A stretch of 64,000 nucleotides of DNA from Streptomyces sp. BA2 (GCF_009769735.1 NZ_WSRO01000002.1:4662001-4726000), one strand, 5' to 3'. Numbered from the stretch's first letter, positions 36,251 through 45,164 are shown. Numbers and translations are program-made. The notes: generated by a model from the sequence alone, not told the origin.

Positions 36251-36280
36251 CATCGGGGGGACAAGCCGCTCCCCCCGATG
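36251..36280. terminator. hairpin CATCGGGGGG/CCCCCCGATG
   Basis: Perfect 10-bp stem, 10-base loop, followed only by intergenic sequence up to the gene at 36549. The stretch 36128-36548 holds these two hairpins and no recognisable gene. Confidence 0.6.
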
Positions 36281-36548
36281 AGGACTGGAACCCCTAAGCC
36301 AGCGCCGTCATTCGGGGGGAAGCCGACGGCGCGTGGCCCCGCAGTGGGGCCAGTCCCTTGCCCGCGGATTCCTGCCAGATCCGCTGGGGCACATCACCAA
36401 TCCTGCGTCTCGCGCCACTCGGAACGGGGCGGCAAAGGGCCTCTGCTGCCGGGCCGTTGGTCCCTAAAAGCCTTGTGAGCATGGGCCGGGTTAGACTCAC
36501 GGCCGTCACAGGGGTCACAGGACGCAGCAGGTAAGGGGAGGCCGAAGC

Positions 36549-36728
36549 ATGGCGGTGCAGTGGAAGAAAATCGGGCTCTTCGCGCTCGTCGTCTTCATGC
36601 TCTACGTGATCATCACTGACCCCGCCAAGGCCGCGGACTACGTGCAGATAGGCTTCGAGGCGGTTTCGGACGCTGCTCAGAGCATCGGCGACTTCATGAC
36701 CTGGGTCGCCAACGGAGGCAAGGACTGA
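36549..36728 (+). CDS. 59-aa single-pass membrane protein
   Basis: AVQWKKIGLFALVVFMLYVI forms a short basic start and a membrane helix. ITDPAKAADYVQIGFEAVSD follows, then an amphipathic end (WVANGGKD). AGGGGAGG lies before the ATG. It is conserved in this position next to tadA and sigF in streptomycetes, as I recall. Function unknown. Confidence 0.8.
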   Translation: MAVQWKKIGLFALVVFMLYVIITDPAKAADYVQIGFEAVSDAAQSIGDFMTWVANGGKD

Positions 36729-36781
36729 GCGGCTCGGCCCGCCGTCCCCGACTCTCCTCTCCCCGCTTCCCAGGAGTGCGC

Positions 36782-37075
36782 ATGATCCGCCATCTGGTCC
36801 TCTTCAAGCTCAACGACGGTGTGGAGCGCGACGAGCCGCGCGTCGTCGAGGGCGTCAAGGCCTTCCGCGCGCTCGGCGAGCAGATCCCGGAGCTCACGTT
36901 CTGGGAGTGCGACTGGAACATCACCGACCGGCCCATCGCGTACGACTTCGCCATCAACTCGGCGGTCGAGGACACCGATGCGCTGAAGCGGTACATCGAG
37001 CACCCGGCCCACCAGGCGGGCGTCGCCCTGTGGCGTGAGTTCGCCACGTGGGTGATCGCCGACTACGAGTTCTGA
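36782..37075 (+). CDS. Dabb (stress-responsive alpha-beta barrel) protein
   Basis: A 97-aa dimeric alpha-beta barrel protein: MIRHLVLFKLNDGVERDEP at the start, DWNITDRPIAYDFAI in the middle and YIEHPAHQAGVALWREF near the end, the classic Dabb pattern. AGGAG is 6 bases ahead of ATG 36782. Molecular function of most members is unknown. Confidence 0.92.
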   Translation: MIRHLVLFKLNDGVERDEPRVVEGVKAFRALGEQIPELTFWECDWNITDRPIAYDFAINSAVEDTDALKRYIEHPAHQAGVALWREFATWVIADYEF

Positions 37076-37106
37076 GCGACGCGGCTCAGCGGCCCCGCGA
37101 AAAGCG

Positions 37107-37136
37107 GCCCCTCACCGGAACGGTGAGGGGCTTTTC
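37107..37136 (+). terminator. terminator after the Dabb gene
   Basis: 11-bp stem GCCCCTCACCG with a 3-base loop, followed by TTTT, the most classical intrinsic terminator in the window. Confidence 0.88.
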
Positions 37137-37311
37137 TGCGTCTTATGGCCCAACTTGCCCCTCAACACGTAGTTATCGGGTGCTTGCACACAGTGCACAT
37201 GTCTTGTGATGCTATGACCGCTTTTGACGGATGAGTTGACCAAGGTCGGCTGATCTTGACTGAGCTCGACAGGACTTGATTGGGCTTGACCGAGAAGGGG
37301 TGGCGTTGACC

Positions 37312-38208
37312 GTGCCGGCCAGTACTGCGCCCGAAGCGCCACCCGTGACCCCGCAGGCGAGCAGCCCCGGCCCACCGAGCGCGCCGGGCCTCCAGGACGC
37401 GCAGACCGCCCCGAGTACCCCCAGCACCCCCAGCGCCCCCAGCAGCAGGGGTGCCGACACCCGGGCCCTGACCCAGGTGCTCTTCGCCGAGCTCAAGGAA
37501 CTCGAACCGGGCAGCCCCGAGCACGGCCGCGTCCGCGGTGCTCTCATCGAGGCCAATCTGCCCCTGGTGCGGTACGCCGCCGCTCGCTTCCGCAGCCGCA
37601 ACGAACCGATGGAGGACGTCGTCCAGGTCGGCACGATCGGCCTGATCAACGCCATCGACCGCTTCGACCCCGACCGCGGCGTGCAGTTCCCGACCTTCGC
37701 GATGCCCACCGTGGTCGGCGAGATCAAGCGGTACTTCCGCGACAACGTACGAACGGTCCATGTGCCGCGCCGTCTTCACGAGCTGTGGGTGCAGGTGACC
37801 GGGGCGACCGAGGACCTCACCACGGCCCACGGGCGCTCGCCCACGACCGCGGAGATCGCCGAGCGCCTTCGGATCACCGAGGAGGAGGTGCTGGCCTGTA
37901 TCGAGGCCGGACGCTCTTACCACGCAACGTCGTTGGAGGCCGCCCAGGAGGGCGACGGGCTTCCCGGTCTGCTCGACCGGCTCGGCTATGAGGACCCCGC
38001 GCTCGACGGCGTCGAGCACCGCGATCTCGTCCGCCATCTCCTCGTCCAACTGCCCGAGCGCGAACAACGCATCCTGCTTCTGCGCTACTACAGCAATCTG
38101 ACGCAATCACAGATCAGCGCCGAATTGGGCGTTTCTCAGATGCATGTGTCAAGACTGCTGGCCAGAAGCTTCGCGCGACTTCGATCCGCAAACCGTATCG
38201 AGGCGTAA
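37312..38208 (+). CDS. sigF: SigB/SigF/SigG-family RNA polymerase sigma factor (probable SigF)
   Basis: About 298 aa. Proline/Ala-rich N-terminus, then region 2 ([20 protein letters not shown], then [20 protein letters not shown]) and [19 protein letters not shown], region 3 ([12 protein letters not shown]) and region 4 ([20 protein letters not shown]). The start is uncertain: GTG 37312, TTG 37306 and GTG 37300 all lie behind the GAGAAGGGGTGG site. In S. coelicolor sigF (late spore maturation) and sigN are adjacent in this context, which motivates the name. 37137-37311 has several CTTGA(C/T) repeats around 37255-37290. Confidence 0.8.
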   Translation: MPASTAPEAPPVTPQASSPGPPSAPGLQDAQTAPSTPSTPSAPSSRGADTRALTQVLFAELKELEPGSPEHGRVRGALIEANLPLVRYAAARFRSRNEPMEDVVQVGTIGLINAIDRFDPDRGVQFPTFAMPTVVGEIKRYFRDNVRTVHVPRRLHELWVQVTGATEDLTTAHGRSPTTAEIAERLRITEEEVLACIEAGRSYHATSLEAAQEGDGLPGLLDRLGYEDPALDGVEHRDLVRHLLVQLPEREQRILLLRYYSNLTQSQISAELGVSQMHVSRLLARSFARLRSANRIEA

Positions 38209-38307
38209 CCGTATCGAGTGGACTGCTCTCCAGCGGTTCCCGACGGCCCCGCGAGCAGAAAAGCCCCAGACCCCCTCTTTCCTGCATCGATGTCACCCTT
38301 CTTTGTC

Positions 38308-38338
38308 GACATGTAACTACAGCGTGTTGCCGACATGT
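38308..38338. promoter_or_regulatory. GACATGT direct repeats upstream of the second sigma gene
   Basis: CGACATGTAAC and CGACATGTGAC occur with 24-base spacing (cores 38308-38314 and 38332-38338), about 115-145 bases before the start codon. Could be a regulator-binding pair or two promoters. The 38209-38451 gap shows no other gene. Confidence 0.45.
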
Positions 38339-38451
38339 GACATTCTGCTGGAACCGCGTTTGCCGCAGCCCCACGTCCGGTATTCAGGTGGAGGCTGCGT
38401 TCCTCCGACGGGAGCGTCCGCCGTGACCGTCCGCGACCTCAAGGGGGTGGC

Positions 38452-39327
38452 ATGTCCGCAGACCAGGGCAGCTCGAAGGTGCTCACGCTCACGAAGAGCG
38501 CATCAGCGCCGAGCGAATCAGCGCCCGACGCGCTTCCGAGCTCAGTTGTTTCCGGGGCTTCCGGAGCCATCGACACCCGCACCCTGTCCCGCTCCCTGTT
38601 CCTGCGGCTCGCCGCGCTCGACCAGGACAGCCCGGAGCGTGTCTATGTGAGAGACACGCTGATCGAGCTCAACCTCCCCCTCGTCCGGTACGCGGCCGCG
38701 CGCTTCCGCAGCCGCAACGAACCGATGGAGGACATCGTCCAGGTCGGAACGATCGGCCTGATCAAGGCGATCGACCGCTTCGACTGCGAACGGGGCGTGG
38801 AATTCCCGACGTTCGCGATGCCGACGGTCGTCGGTGAGATCAAGCGCTTCTTCCGCGACACGAGTTGGTCGGTGCGCGTCCCGCGCCGCCTCCAGGAGTT
38901 GCGGCTCGCGCTGACGAAGACGAGCGACGAGCTGGCGCAGAAGCTGGACCGCTCGCCGACTGTGCCCGAACTCGCCAAGGCGCTCGGGGTCTCCGAGGAG
39001 GACGTGGTCGACGGCCTGGCCGTCGGGAACGCGTACACCGCATCCTCGCTCGACTCCCCGGCCCCTGAGGACGACGGCGGCGAGGGCTCGCTCGCGGACC
39101 GCCTGGGGTACGAGGACAGCGCCCTCGAAGGCGTCGAGTACCGCGAGTCGCTCAAGCCTCTGCTCGCCAAACTGCCGCCGCGCGAGCGCCGCATCATCAT
39201 GCTGCGCTTCTTCGCGAACATGACGCAGTCGCAGATCGGCGAGGAGGTCGGCATCTCGCAGATGCACGTCTCGCGCCTGCTCACGCGGACGCTCTCGCAG
39301 CTCCGGGAAGGGCTCATCGCGGACTGA
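38452..39327 (+). CDS. sigN: SigB/SigF/SigG-family sigma factor (probable SigN)
   Basis: A 291-aa paralogue of the preceding sigma factor. Region 2 ([39 protein letters not shown]) is nearly identical to it. Regions 3 and 4 diverge ([40 protein letters not shown]). Starts at ATG 38452 preceded by AGGGGGTGGC. By gene order it corresponds to SigN, active in aerial development. Duplicates like this are usual in streptomycetes. No anti-sigma gene lies next to it. Confidence 0.82.
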   Translation: MSADQGSSKVLTLTKSASAPSESAPDALPSSVVSGASGAIDTRTLSRSLFLRLAALDQDSPERVYVRDTLIELNLPLVRYAAARFRSRNEPMEDIVQVGTIGLIKAIDRFDCERGVEFPTFAMPTVVGEIKRFFRDTSWSVRVPRRLQELRLALTKTSDELAQKLDRSPTVPELAKALGVSEEDVVDGLAVGNAYTASSLDSPAPEDDGGEGSLADRLGYEDSALEGVEYRESLKPLLAKLPPRERRIIMLRFFANMTQSQIGEEVGISQMHVSRLLTRTLSQLREGLIAD

Positions 39328-39334
39328 CGGGACT

Positions 39335-39363
39335 CCCCCTGTGGCTCAAGGCGCCGCAGGGGG
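39335..39363 (+). terminator. terminator after sigN
   Basis: 11-bp stem CCCCCTGTGGC with GCCGCAGGGGG (one G-U), 7-base loop. Confidence 0.75.
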
Positions 39364-39437
39364 ACTGGAGTTGCCGTAAGGCAGCACGAGTTGCTGACGG
39401 GGTTCCTAATTGACGAACCGTCAGCCACACTTGCGCG

Positions 39438-40187
39438 ATGCGACGTGGCATGCGGAACGTACTGGGTGCGTCTACGGCTGCCCTGTGCCTGGGCGGCCTC
39501 CTTGCTGCTTGCGGCAGCGAGGACGGCGACGGTTATGTGGCTACGGGGCCGGCTGCGGCGAGCCCTGAGCGGGCGCCGGGGCAGGGAGTTGCACCCACCG
39601 GGGACGTGGAGTTCGTGCCGCTCGACGAGCCCGGCGGCGGCAAGGGCGAAAACTCCGGCACCCCGGAGGGGAGCGGTACCTCCGGCACGCCGGAGAGGAA
39701 CGGCGGTTCCGGCGGCAGCCAGGGCGACAACTCGTCCGACGGCAAGCCCTCCGGCCGGACAGCTTCGGGGTCCCCGACCACGCCGGAAAGCGCGGCCCCG
39801 GCGAACGGCAGTGACAACTCCGAGCGTACGGACGGAGATTCGGCGCCCCCGACCACGCCAAGCAGCAGCGCACCGCCCAGCGGCCCCGCGAAGCTGAGCG
39901 TCAGCGCGCCGGAACGTAAGCCCGCGGACGACCGGTGGTGCGAGAAGGTGACCGTCACGTTCCGCAACACCGGGGAATCACCGGTGCGTTCGGGCACGGT
40001 GACGTTCGCGACGCACGTCATCGGTGCTCTTGGCGTGGACTGGGCCACGATCAAGTCCACGGAGAAGCTGCCCGCACTGGACGCCGGTCAGCGGCTTGAG
40101 AAGACCTGGCCTGTTTGCGTGGACCCATGGCGGGTGCCGCTGGGCATGCATATTGAGACCCGGGACGTCTCGGTGAAGTGGAAGTAG
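39438..40187 (+). CDS. lipoprotein with a Ser/Gly/Thr-rich linker
   Basis: A 249-aa lipoprotein: MRRGMRNVLG, hydrophobic AALCLGGLL and lipobox LLAAC (Cys25). A 120-residue Gly/Ser/Pro/Glu spacer follows (GTSGTPERNGGSGGSQG), then a globular domain from LSVSAPERKPADD with two cysteines (RWCEKVTV, WPVCVDPW), likely an Ig-like fold. It sits on the outer side of the membrane, with the linker spanning the wall. Function unknown. A near-palindrome around TTGACGAACCGTCA (39407-39422) lies in the promoter region. Confidence 0.8.
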   Translation: MRRGMRNVLGASTAALCLGGLLAACGSEDGDGYVATGPAAASPERAPGQGVAPTGDVEFVPLDEPGGGKGENSGTPEGSGTSGTPERNGGSGGSQGDNSSDGKPSGRTASGSPTTPESAAPANGSDNSERTDGDSAPPTTPSSSAPPSGPAKLSVSAPERKPADDRWCEKVTVTFRNTGESPVRSGTVTFATHVIGALGVDWATIKSTEKLPALDAGQRLEKTWPVCVDPWRVPLGMHIETRDVSVKWK

Positions 40188-40249
40188 CGGGTTCTATTGG
40201 ATCTGCGGGTCGCTTGTGGCTGAGCGCGCAGTTCCCCGCGCCCCTAAAA

Positions 40250-40265
40250 CGCCCCTGACGGGGCG
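40250..40265. terminator. hairpin between convergent genes, in a common Streptomyces intergenic motif
   Basis: CGCCCC-TGAC-GGGGCG. The flanking GCGCAGTTCCCCGCGCCCCT is a motif I remember from many Streptomyces 3' intergenic regions. Confidence 0.7.
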
Positions 40266-40293
40266 CAGCCCCGGCCCGCCCCGGCCGGGAGGT

Positions 40294-40500
40294 CTACTTC
40301 AGCGCCAGCCACGCCACTCCCGCCACCACCGCGATCGCGAGTACGACGCCGATGATCAGGCCGATGCGCGGGCCCGCGGACGCTGTCGCCGGCTGCTGGG
40401 CTCGGCCGCCCTGCGGGGACTCGTCGACGAAGGCGCGGAACATCTGCGTGCTGCCGGAGGGGTCGGGGGTGTTCTGGGGGCCCTGGGGGTTGTGTGCCAT
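40294..40500 (-). CDS. 68-aa tail-anchored membrane protein
   Basis: Soluble, polar N-terminus (AHNPQGPQNTPDPSGSTQMF) and a single C-terminal membrane helix (IGLIIGVVLAIAVVAGVAWL). It starts at ATG 40500. Conserved small protein near sigN, divergent from the marR gene. Function unknown. Confidence 0.8.
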   Translation of the reverse strand: MAHNPQGPQNTPDPSGSTQMFRAFVDESPQGGRAQQPATASAGPRIGLIIGVVLAIAVVAGVAWLALK

Positions 40501-40614
40501 AGCGCAGGACCCTAGCGAACCAACGGGGCTCGGCCCAACCCCCGCTGACCATGGACTTTACGAGCCGGGCCCCAGACCTTTGCCGACTCTTTAGGGCCTT
40601 GGTCCAGTTTTAGT

Positions 40615-40657
40615 TTGCCTGCGGCAACCAACTGTCTCTATCGTTGCCCTAAGCAAC
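40615..40657. promoter_or_regulatory. double operator upstream of the MarR-type gene
   Basis: TTGCC-TGC-GGCAA (40615-40627) and GTTGC-CCTAA-GCAAC (40643-40657), two perfect dyads 16 bases apart and sharing the TTGC/GCAA arms. They lie 16-58 bases before the marR GTG and overlap the expected promoter, so MarR autorepression is likely. Confidence 0.75.
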
Positions 40658-40672
40658 AACATAGGAGGTGCC

Positions 40673-41152
40673 GTGGCCGCGCAGCGTCATTACGAGGAGC
40701 TGGCCCGACAGCTCAGCGCCATCGGCGCCGTGAAACGTGGTCTCGGAAGAGGGCTGCCGCACGACTGCCCGGCAGGGTCCGCCGCCGTACTCGTCCTGAT
40801 CGACCGGCACGGAGAGATGCGGATGAGCAAGCTCGCCGAGCTGCTCGCCGTGGACATGTCGGTGACCAGTCGCCACGTGGCCCATGTCGCCGAGAAGGAG
40901 TGGATCCTGCGGGATCCCGACCCCGCCGACAAGCGCTCCCGGATCCTGCGCCTCACGCCCACGGGCAAGGCGAAGGTCAATGAGCTGTCCGACCTGTCCA
41001 TCAGGACACTCACCCACTACTTGCATGACTGGTCAGACGACGAGGTCGTCCAGCTCAGCACGCTGCTCGCGCGCCTGCGCGACAGCTTCGGGGACTGCCG
41101 TGCGGCTTCGGCCCGGCTCCCCTTGGAAGAGACCACCCGTACACCCGCGTAA
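40673..41152 (+). CDS. MarR-type transcriptional regulator
   Basis: A 159-aa winged-helix regulator: MSKLAELLAVDMSVTSRHVA as the recognition region and RDPDPADKRSRILRLTPTGK as the wing, both typical. It starts at GTG 40673 (ATAGGAGG upstream). It is 14 bases before the DHA2 transporter gene, so both are controlled by the operators just upstream. The inducer is probably a small toxic compound exported by the transporter. Confidence 0.93.
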   Translation: MAAQRHYEELARQLSAIGAVKRGLGRGLPHDCPAGSAAVLVLIDRHGEMRMSKLAELLAVDMSVTSRHVAHVAEKEWILRDPDPADKRSRILRLTPTGKAKVNELSDLSIRTLTHYLHDWSDDEVVQLSTLLARLRDSFGDCRAASARLPLEETTRTPA

Positions 41153-41166
41153 CGAAGAGGAAGCCC

Positions 41167-43704
41167 ATGGCAACAACCACACCATCCGGTGTGCGGGGCA
41201 GCCACGCCAAGCACGGAGCGTCGCACGGAGCGGCGCACGACGAGAACGCTCCGATGACGCACCGCCAGATCATGGAGGCCCTTTCCGGCCTGCTGCTCGG
41301 CATGTTCGTCGCGATCCTGTCGTCGACGATCGTCTCCAACGCCCTGCCTGAAATCATCGGCGACCTGGGCGGCGGCCAGTCCGCCTACACCTGGGTCGTC
41401 ACCGCCTCGCTCCTGGCGATGACGGCGACCACGCCCCTGTGGGGCAAGCTGTCGGACCTCTTCAGCAAGAAGGCCCTGGTCCAGATAGCACTGATCATCT
41501 ACGTCGGCGGTTCGGTCGTCGCCGGGCTCTCGCAGAGCGCCGGCATGCTGATCGCCTGCCGTGTCGTCCAGGGCATCGGCGTGGGTGGTCTCTCCGCCCT
41601 CGCGCAGATCGTGATGGCCGCGATGATCGCCCCGCGCGAGCGCGGCCGCTACTCCGGCTACCTCGGCGCCACCTTCGCCGTCGCCACCGTCGGCGGCCCG
41701 CTGCTCGGCGGTGTCATCACCGACACCGACTGGCTCGGCTGGCGCTGGTGCTTCTACGTCGGCGTGCCCTTCGCGATCATCGCCCTGATCGTGCTGCAGA
41801 AGACCCTGAAGCTCCCCGTCGTGAAGCGGGACGTCAAGGTCGACTGGAGCGGCGCCTTCTTCATCTCGGCCGCCGTCTCCCTGCTCCTGGTCTGGGTGAC
41901 CTTCGCGGGTGACAAGTACGACTGGATGTCCTGGCAGACCGGCGCCATGGTCGGCGGTTCGATCGTCCTCGGCCTGATCTTCCTGCTCGTCGAGTCCAAG
42001 GCGAGCGAGCCGATCATCCCGCTGCGGCTCTTCCGCAACCGCACCATCACCCTCGCCTCGCTCGCCTCGCTCTTCGTGGGTGTCGCGATGTTCGCGGGCA
42101 CGGTGTTCTTCAGCCAGTACTTCCAGCTGGCGCGCGACAAGTCGCCGACGATGTCCGGCGTCATGACGATCCCGATGATCGCCGGTCTGTTCGTCTCCTC
42201 GACGGTCTCCGGACAGGTCATCACCAAGACCGGCAAGTGGAAGGCCTGGCTGGTCTCCGGCGGTGTGCTCCTGACCGCGGGCCTCGGCCTGCTGGGCACG
42301 ATCCGGTACGACACCGAGTACTGGCACATCGCGATCTTCATGGCGCTGATGGGGCTCGGCGTCGGCATGATGATGCAGAACCTCGTGCTCGCCACGCAGA
42401 ACCAGGTCGCTCCCGAGGACCTCGGCTCCGCGAGCTCGGTCGTCACCTTCTTCCGTTCCCTCGGCGGCGCCATGGGTGTCTCGGCGCTCGGCGCCGTGAT
42501 GTCGACGCGCATCACCGACTACGTGAAGGACGGCCTGGAGGACCTCGGTCCGAAGGCGGCCGGCATGGGGCACGGCGGCACGGGCGGCGGCGGCATCCCG
42601 GACCTGGACAAGCTCCCGGAGCCGTTCCGCACGGTCATGGAGAGCGCCTACGGGCACGGCATCGCCGACGTCTTCCTGATCGCCGCGCCGATGGCGCTCA
42701 TCGCGCTCCTGATCACGCTGTTCATCAAGGAGGTTCCGTTGCGTACGTCGGGTGGGCTCGCCCAGGCCGCCGAGACTCCGGCCGCTGCCCCGACGGGCGC
42801 CGGGTCGGCCTCCGCGGGCGCCGACGAGCAGCCGGTCCTCGCCTCCGTCGGCGCACACACCGAAGCGGGCCCCGACGGCACGCAGAAGCTCGCCGCGGTC
42901 GCCTCGTCGGCCACCGGTGACGCCCCCCTGCAGACCACCGGCGGCGGCACTCCGGTCCACGGCTTCGTCCGTGGCGCGGAGAGCACTCCGGTCCCGCGGG
43001 CCGCGGTCACGCTGATCTCCCTCGGGGGACGGCAGCTGGGCCGTGCGGTGGCGCAGGGCGACGGCTCCTACGCGGTCGACGCCCCCGGCGCGGGCTCGTA
43101 CGTACTGATCGCGTCGGCCGACGGTTTCCAGCCGCAGGCCTCCACGATCGTCGTCTCCGACGAGGCCCTCGCGTACGACATCCTGCTGAGCGGCACGAGC
43201 GGCCTCAGCGGTGTGGTGCGGGCCTCCGACGGCAAGCTGCCGGTCGCGGGCGCGATGGTCATCGTGACCGACGTGCGCGGCGACGTCCTGGCCACCGGGC
43301 TCACCGGTGAGCAGGGCGAGTTCACCTTCGCCGAGCTGGTCCCCGGCCAGGTCACCATCGCGGTGAACGCCGCGGGGCACCGCCCGATGGCGCTGCCCGT
43401 CGAGGTCGGCGCGGTCGGCGTCACCCGGGTCGAGGTCGAGCTGAACTCCGGTGCGCAGGTGCTCGGCACGGTGCGTGCGGCGGGCGGTCCGCTGAACGAC
43501 GCGCGGGTCACGCTGGTGGACGCGGCGGGCAACGTCGTCGCCACCGCGACCACCGGGTCCGACGGCGCGTACGCCTTCACCGACCTGGACAGCGGCGAGT
43601 ACACGGTCATCGCGACCGGTTACCCGCCGGTGGCGACGGGCCTGACCGTCGCCGGTGAAGGTGTCGGCGACCACGACATCGAACTCTCCCACCCCGGCGA
43701 GTAG
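41167..43704 (+). CDS. DHA2 drug exporter fused to carboxypeptidase-regulatory-like domains
   Basis: An 845-aa protein. Residues 1-520 form a 14-helix EmrB/QacA transporter: LLGMFVAILSSTIVSNALPE, then TTPLWGKLSDLFSKK for motif A, and RVVQGIGVGGLSALAQIVM. After the last helix (about 540) a low-complexity linker leads to three repeated beta domains of about 80 residues (from VHGFVRGAESTPVPRAAVTL, SGLSGVVRASDGKLPVAGAM and AQVLGTVRAAGGPLNDARVT). They have the GxxG.YxFxxL pattern of carboxypeptidase-D regulatory or Cna-B-like modules. Usual DHA2 proteins end near 500 aa. Topology would decide whether the tail lies inside or outside. It follows marR directly. Confidence 0.88.
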   Translation: MATTTPSGVRGSHAKHGASHGAAHDENAPMTHRQIMEALSGLLLGMFVAILSSTIVSNALPEIIGDLGGGQSAYTWVVTASLLAMTATTPLWGKLSDLFSKKALVQIALIIYVGGSVVAGLSQSAGMLIACRVVQGIGVGGLSALAQIVMAAMIAPRERGRYSGYLGATFAVATVGGPLLGGVITDTDWLGWRWCFYVGVPFAIIALIVLQKTLKLPVVKRDVKVDWSGAFFISAAVSLLLVWVTFAGDKYDWMSWQTGAMVGGSIVLGLIFLLVESKASEPIIPLRLFRNRTITLASLASLFVGVAMFAGTVFFSQYFQLARDKSPTMSGVMTIPMIAGLFVSSTVSGQVITKTGKWKAWLVSGGVLLTAGLGLLGTIRYDTEYWHIAIFMALMGLGVGMMMQNLVLATQNQVAPEDLGSASSVVTFFRSLGGAMGVSALGAVMSTRITDYVKDGLEDLGPKAAGMGHGGTGGGGIPDLDKLPEPFRTVMESAYGHGIADVFLIAAPMALIALLITLFIKEVPLRTSGGLAQAAETPAAAPTGAGSASAGADEQPVLASVGAHTEAGPDGTQKLAAVASSATGDAPLQTTGGGTPVHGFVRGAESTPVPRAAVTLISLGGRQLGRAVAQGDGSYAVDAPGAGSYVLIASADGFQPQASTIVVSDEALAYDILLSGTSGLSGVVRASDGKLPVAGAMVIVTDVRGDVLATGLTGEQGEFTFAELVPGQVTIAVNAAGHRPMALPVEVGAVGVTRVEVELNSGAQVLGTVRAAGGPLNDARVTLVDAAGNVVATATTGSDGAYAFTDLDSGEYTVIATGYPPVATGLTVAGEGVGDHDIELSHPGE

Positions 43705-43875
43705 TTGACCCCGGCCCGTGCGCGCGCTTCGAGCGGATGCGCGCGCACGGGCCGGTTGGGAAAGGGCCCCCGGGTCGGCGGTGACGTACACGGCAGGGGA
43801 CGGCCGTGTCACCGCCGCCGGGGGCCGCACTCTTTTTGAGCTTTTGGGCTTTTGGCTTTGGCAAGGAGAAACGGG

Positions 43876-44694
43876 ATGGGACTCAGCGCTCGGATCCGGA
43901 CGCGCGACGGGTGGGCGGTGTCGCACGCCGTCGTCACCCTCACCGATATGACCGGTACGCAGGTGCTGCGGGCCGCGGCGGACGGGGAGGGTGCCGTGCG
44001 CGACGCGACGGAACTGCCCCCGGGCCCGTACACCGTGATCGTCACGGCGGTCGGCTACGCGCCCGTGGCCTCGACCGCGCTCGTCACGGCGAGCGGCCGT
44101 GCCGAGGTGGGCAACATCGTCCTGGCCAGGCAGGGCGGCACGGAGCTGCCGCCGCCCGGCCCTTGGACCATCGACCCCGCGCACTCCACCGTGGGCGCGG
44201 TCGCCCAGCATCTGGGGATCACCAGCGTGCACGGCCGGTTCACGGAGTTCGGGGGGAGGGTGGAGATCGCGGAGGACGTGGAGAAGTCGCGTGTGGAGGC
44301 GTCCATCAAGTCGTCCTCGATCGACACCGGCAACGGCATGCGGGACGGTCACCTGAAGTCGCCCGACTTCCTGGACGTGGACCAGTACCCGGAGCTCACC
44401 TACCGGTCGTCCGGGCTCACGCCCGCCGGCTCGGACCGCTGGACGGTCCATGGGGAGCTGCAGATGCACGGTGTCGTACGGCCGGTCGACCTGGACCTTA
44501 GCTACCTCGGCACGGGGGCTGACCCCTGGGGCGGAACCCGCGCGGCCTTCCGGGCCACGGCGGAGCTGCGGCGGGAGGACTTCGCCATGAACTACAACCA
44601 GGTGGTGCAGGCGGGGATCTCGGCGATCGGCACGACGCTGCGGGTGGAGCTGGACATCCAGGCGGTACAGGGGGACTCCCTCCCCCAGGGCTAG
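43876..44694 (+). CDS. YceI-domain protein with an N-terminal beta module
   Basis: A 272-aa protein. Residues 1-85 are one carboxypeptidase-regulatory-like module (TRDGWAVSHAVVTLTDMTG, LPPGPYTVIVTAVGYAPV), the same type that is repeated in the transporter upstream. Residues 95-270 are a YceI lipid-binding barrel (WTIDPAHSTVGAVAQHL, HGRFTEFGGRVEIAED, SPDFLDVDQYPELTYRS, HGVVRPVDLDLSYLG). No signal peptide is visible, so it may be cytoplasmic or exported otherwise. ATG 43876 has AGGAGAAACGGG ahead. YceI proteins bind isoprenoid-like lipids. Confidence 0.88.
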   Translation: MGLSARIRTRDGWAVSHAVVTLTDMTGTQVLRAAADGEGAVRDATELPPGPYTVIVTAVGYAPVASTALVTASGRAEVGNIVLARQGGTELPPPGPWTIDPAHSTVGAVAQHLGITSVHGRFTEFGGRVEIAEDVEKSRVEASIKSSSIDTGNGMRDGHLKSPDFLDVDQYPELTYRSSGLTPAGSDRWTVHGELQMHGVVRPVDLDLSYLGTGADPWGGTRAAFRATAELRREDFAMNYNQVVQAGISAIGTTLRVELDIQAVQGDSLPQG

Positions 44695-44872
44695 CGGCGG
44701 CTCGACCGGGTACCCCGCGGCAACGGCTCCGCCAAAGCCTCTCCCGCAGGGCCAGCGGCGCTTCGACGGGGTACCCCGCAGCTACGGCTACGCCAAAGCC
44801 TCTCCCGCAGGGCTAACGGCGGTTCGACCGGGTACCCCACGGCATCGGCTGCCCCAAAGCCTCTCCCACCCG
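44693..44872 (+). repeat. three tandem copies of a 61-bp unit
   Basis: Copies begin at 44693, 44754 and 44815. Each contains CGACCGGGTACCCCGCGGCA-like sequence and CCAAAGCCTCTCCCGCAGGG, with scattered differences. The first copy overlaps the YceI gene stop. Confidence 0.85.
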
Positions 44873-45100
44873 CCCACCCGTTTACCCCGCATCCACCCCT
44901 GCACGAACGAGCTTTCCCACCCACCCGCCCGATTGCCCCGCGGTGCCAGGGGGTGGGTGGGCGGGAGAGCTTGTTCGTCCAGGGGCGGACGCGGGTGATC
45001 GGGTGGGTGGGCGGGAGAGCTTGTTCGTCCAGGGGCGGACGCGGGTGATCGGGTGGGTGGGCGGGAGAGCTTGTTCGTCCAGGGGTGGATGCGGGGTTAC
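44873..45100. repeat. 50-bp tandem repeats facing an inverted copy
   Basis: Units at 44951-45000 and 45001-45050 are identical; a third at 45051-45100 diverges in its last 14 bases. Each holds GGGCGGGAGAGCTTGTTCGT followed by CCAGGGGCGGACGCGGGTGA. A complementary, inverted copy lies at about 44873-44940 (CCCCGCATCCACCCCTGCAC). The related element at 30.7 kb makes this a dispersed family. No gene is present between 44695 and 45164. Confidence 0.85.
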
Positions 45101-45164
45101 GGGCGGGTGGGTGGGGGAGACACGACCCCGCCCCCCCCCGCCGCCCCCGGCGTAGGGTGCCCGC

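Noticed and set aside
41017..44469. 1150-codon minus-strand open frame over the exporter and YceI genes
   Set aside because: Low-complexity Asp/Arg/Gly-rich translation antisense to two clear genes.
44951..45100. Possible CRISPR array from 50-bp repeats
   Set aside because: Units are contiguous without spacers, and no cas genes are present.
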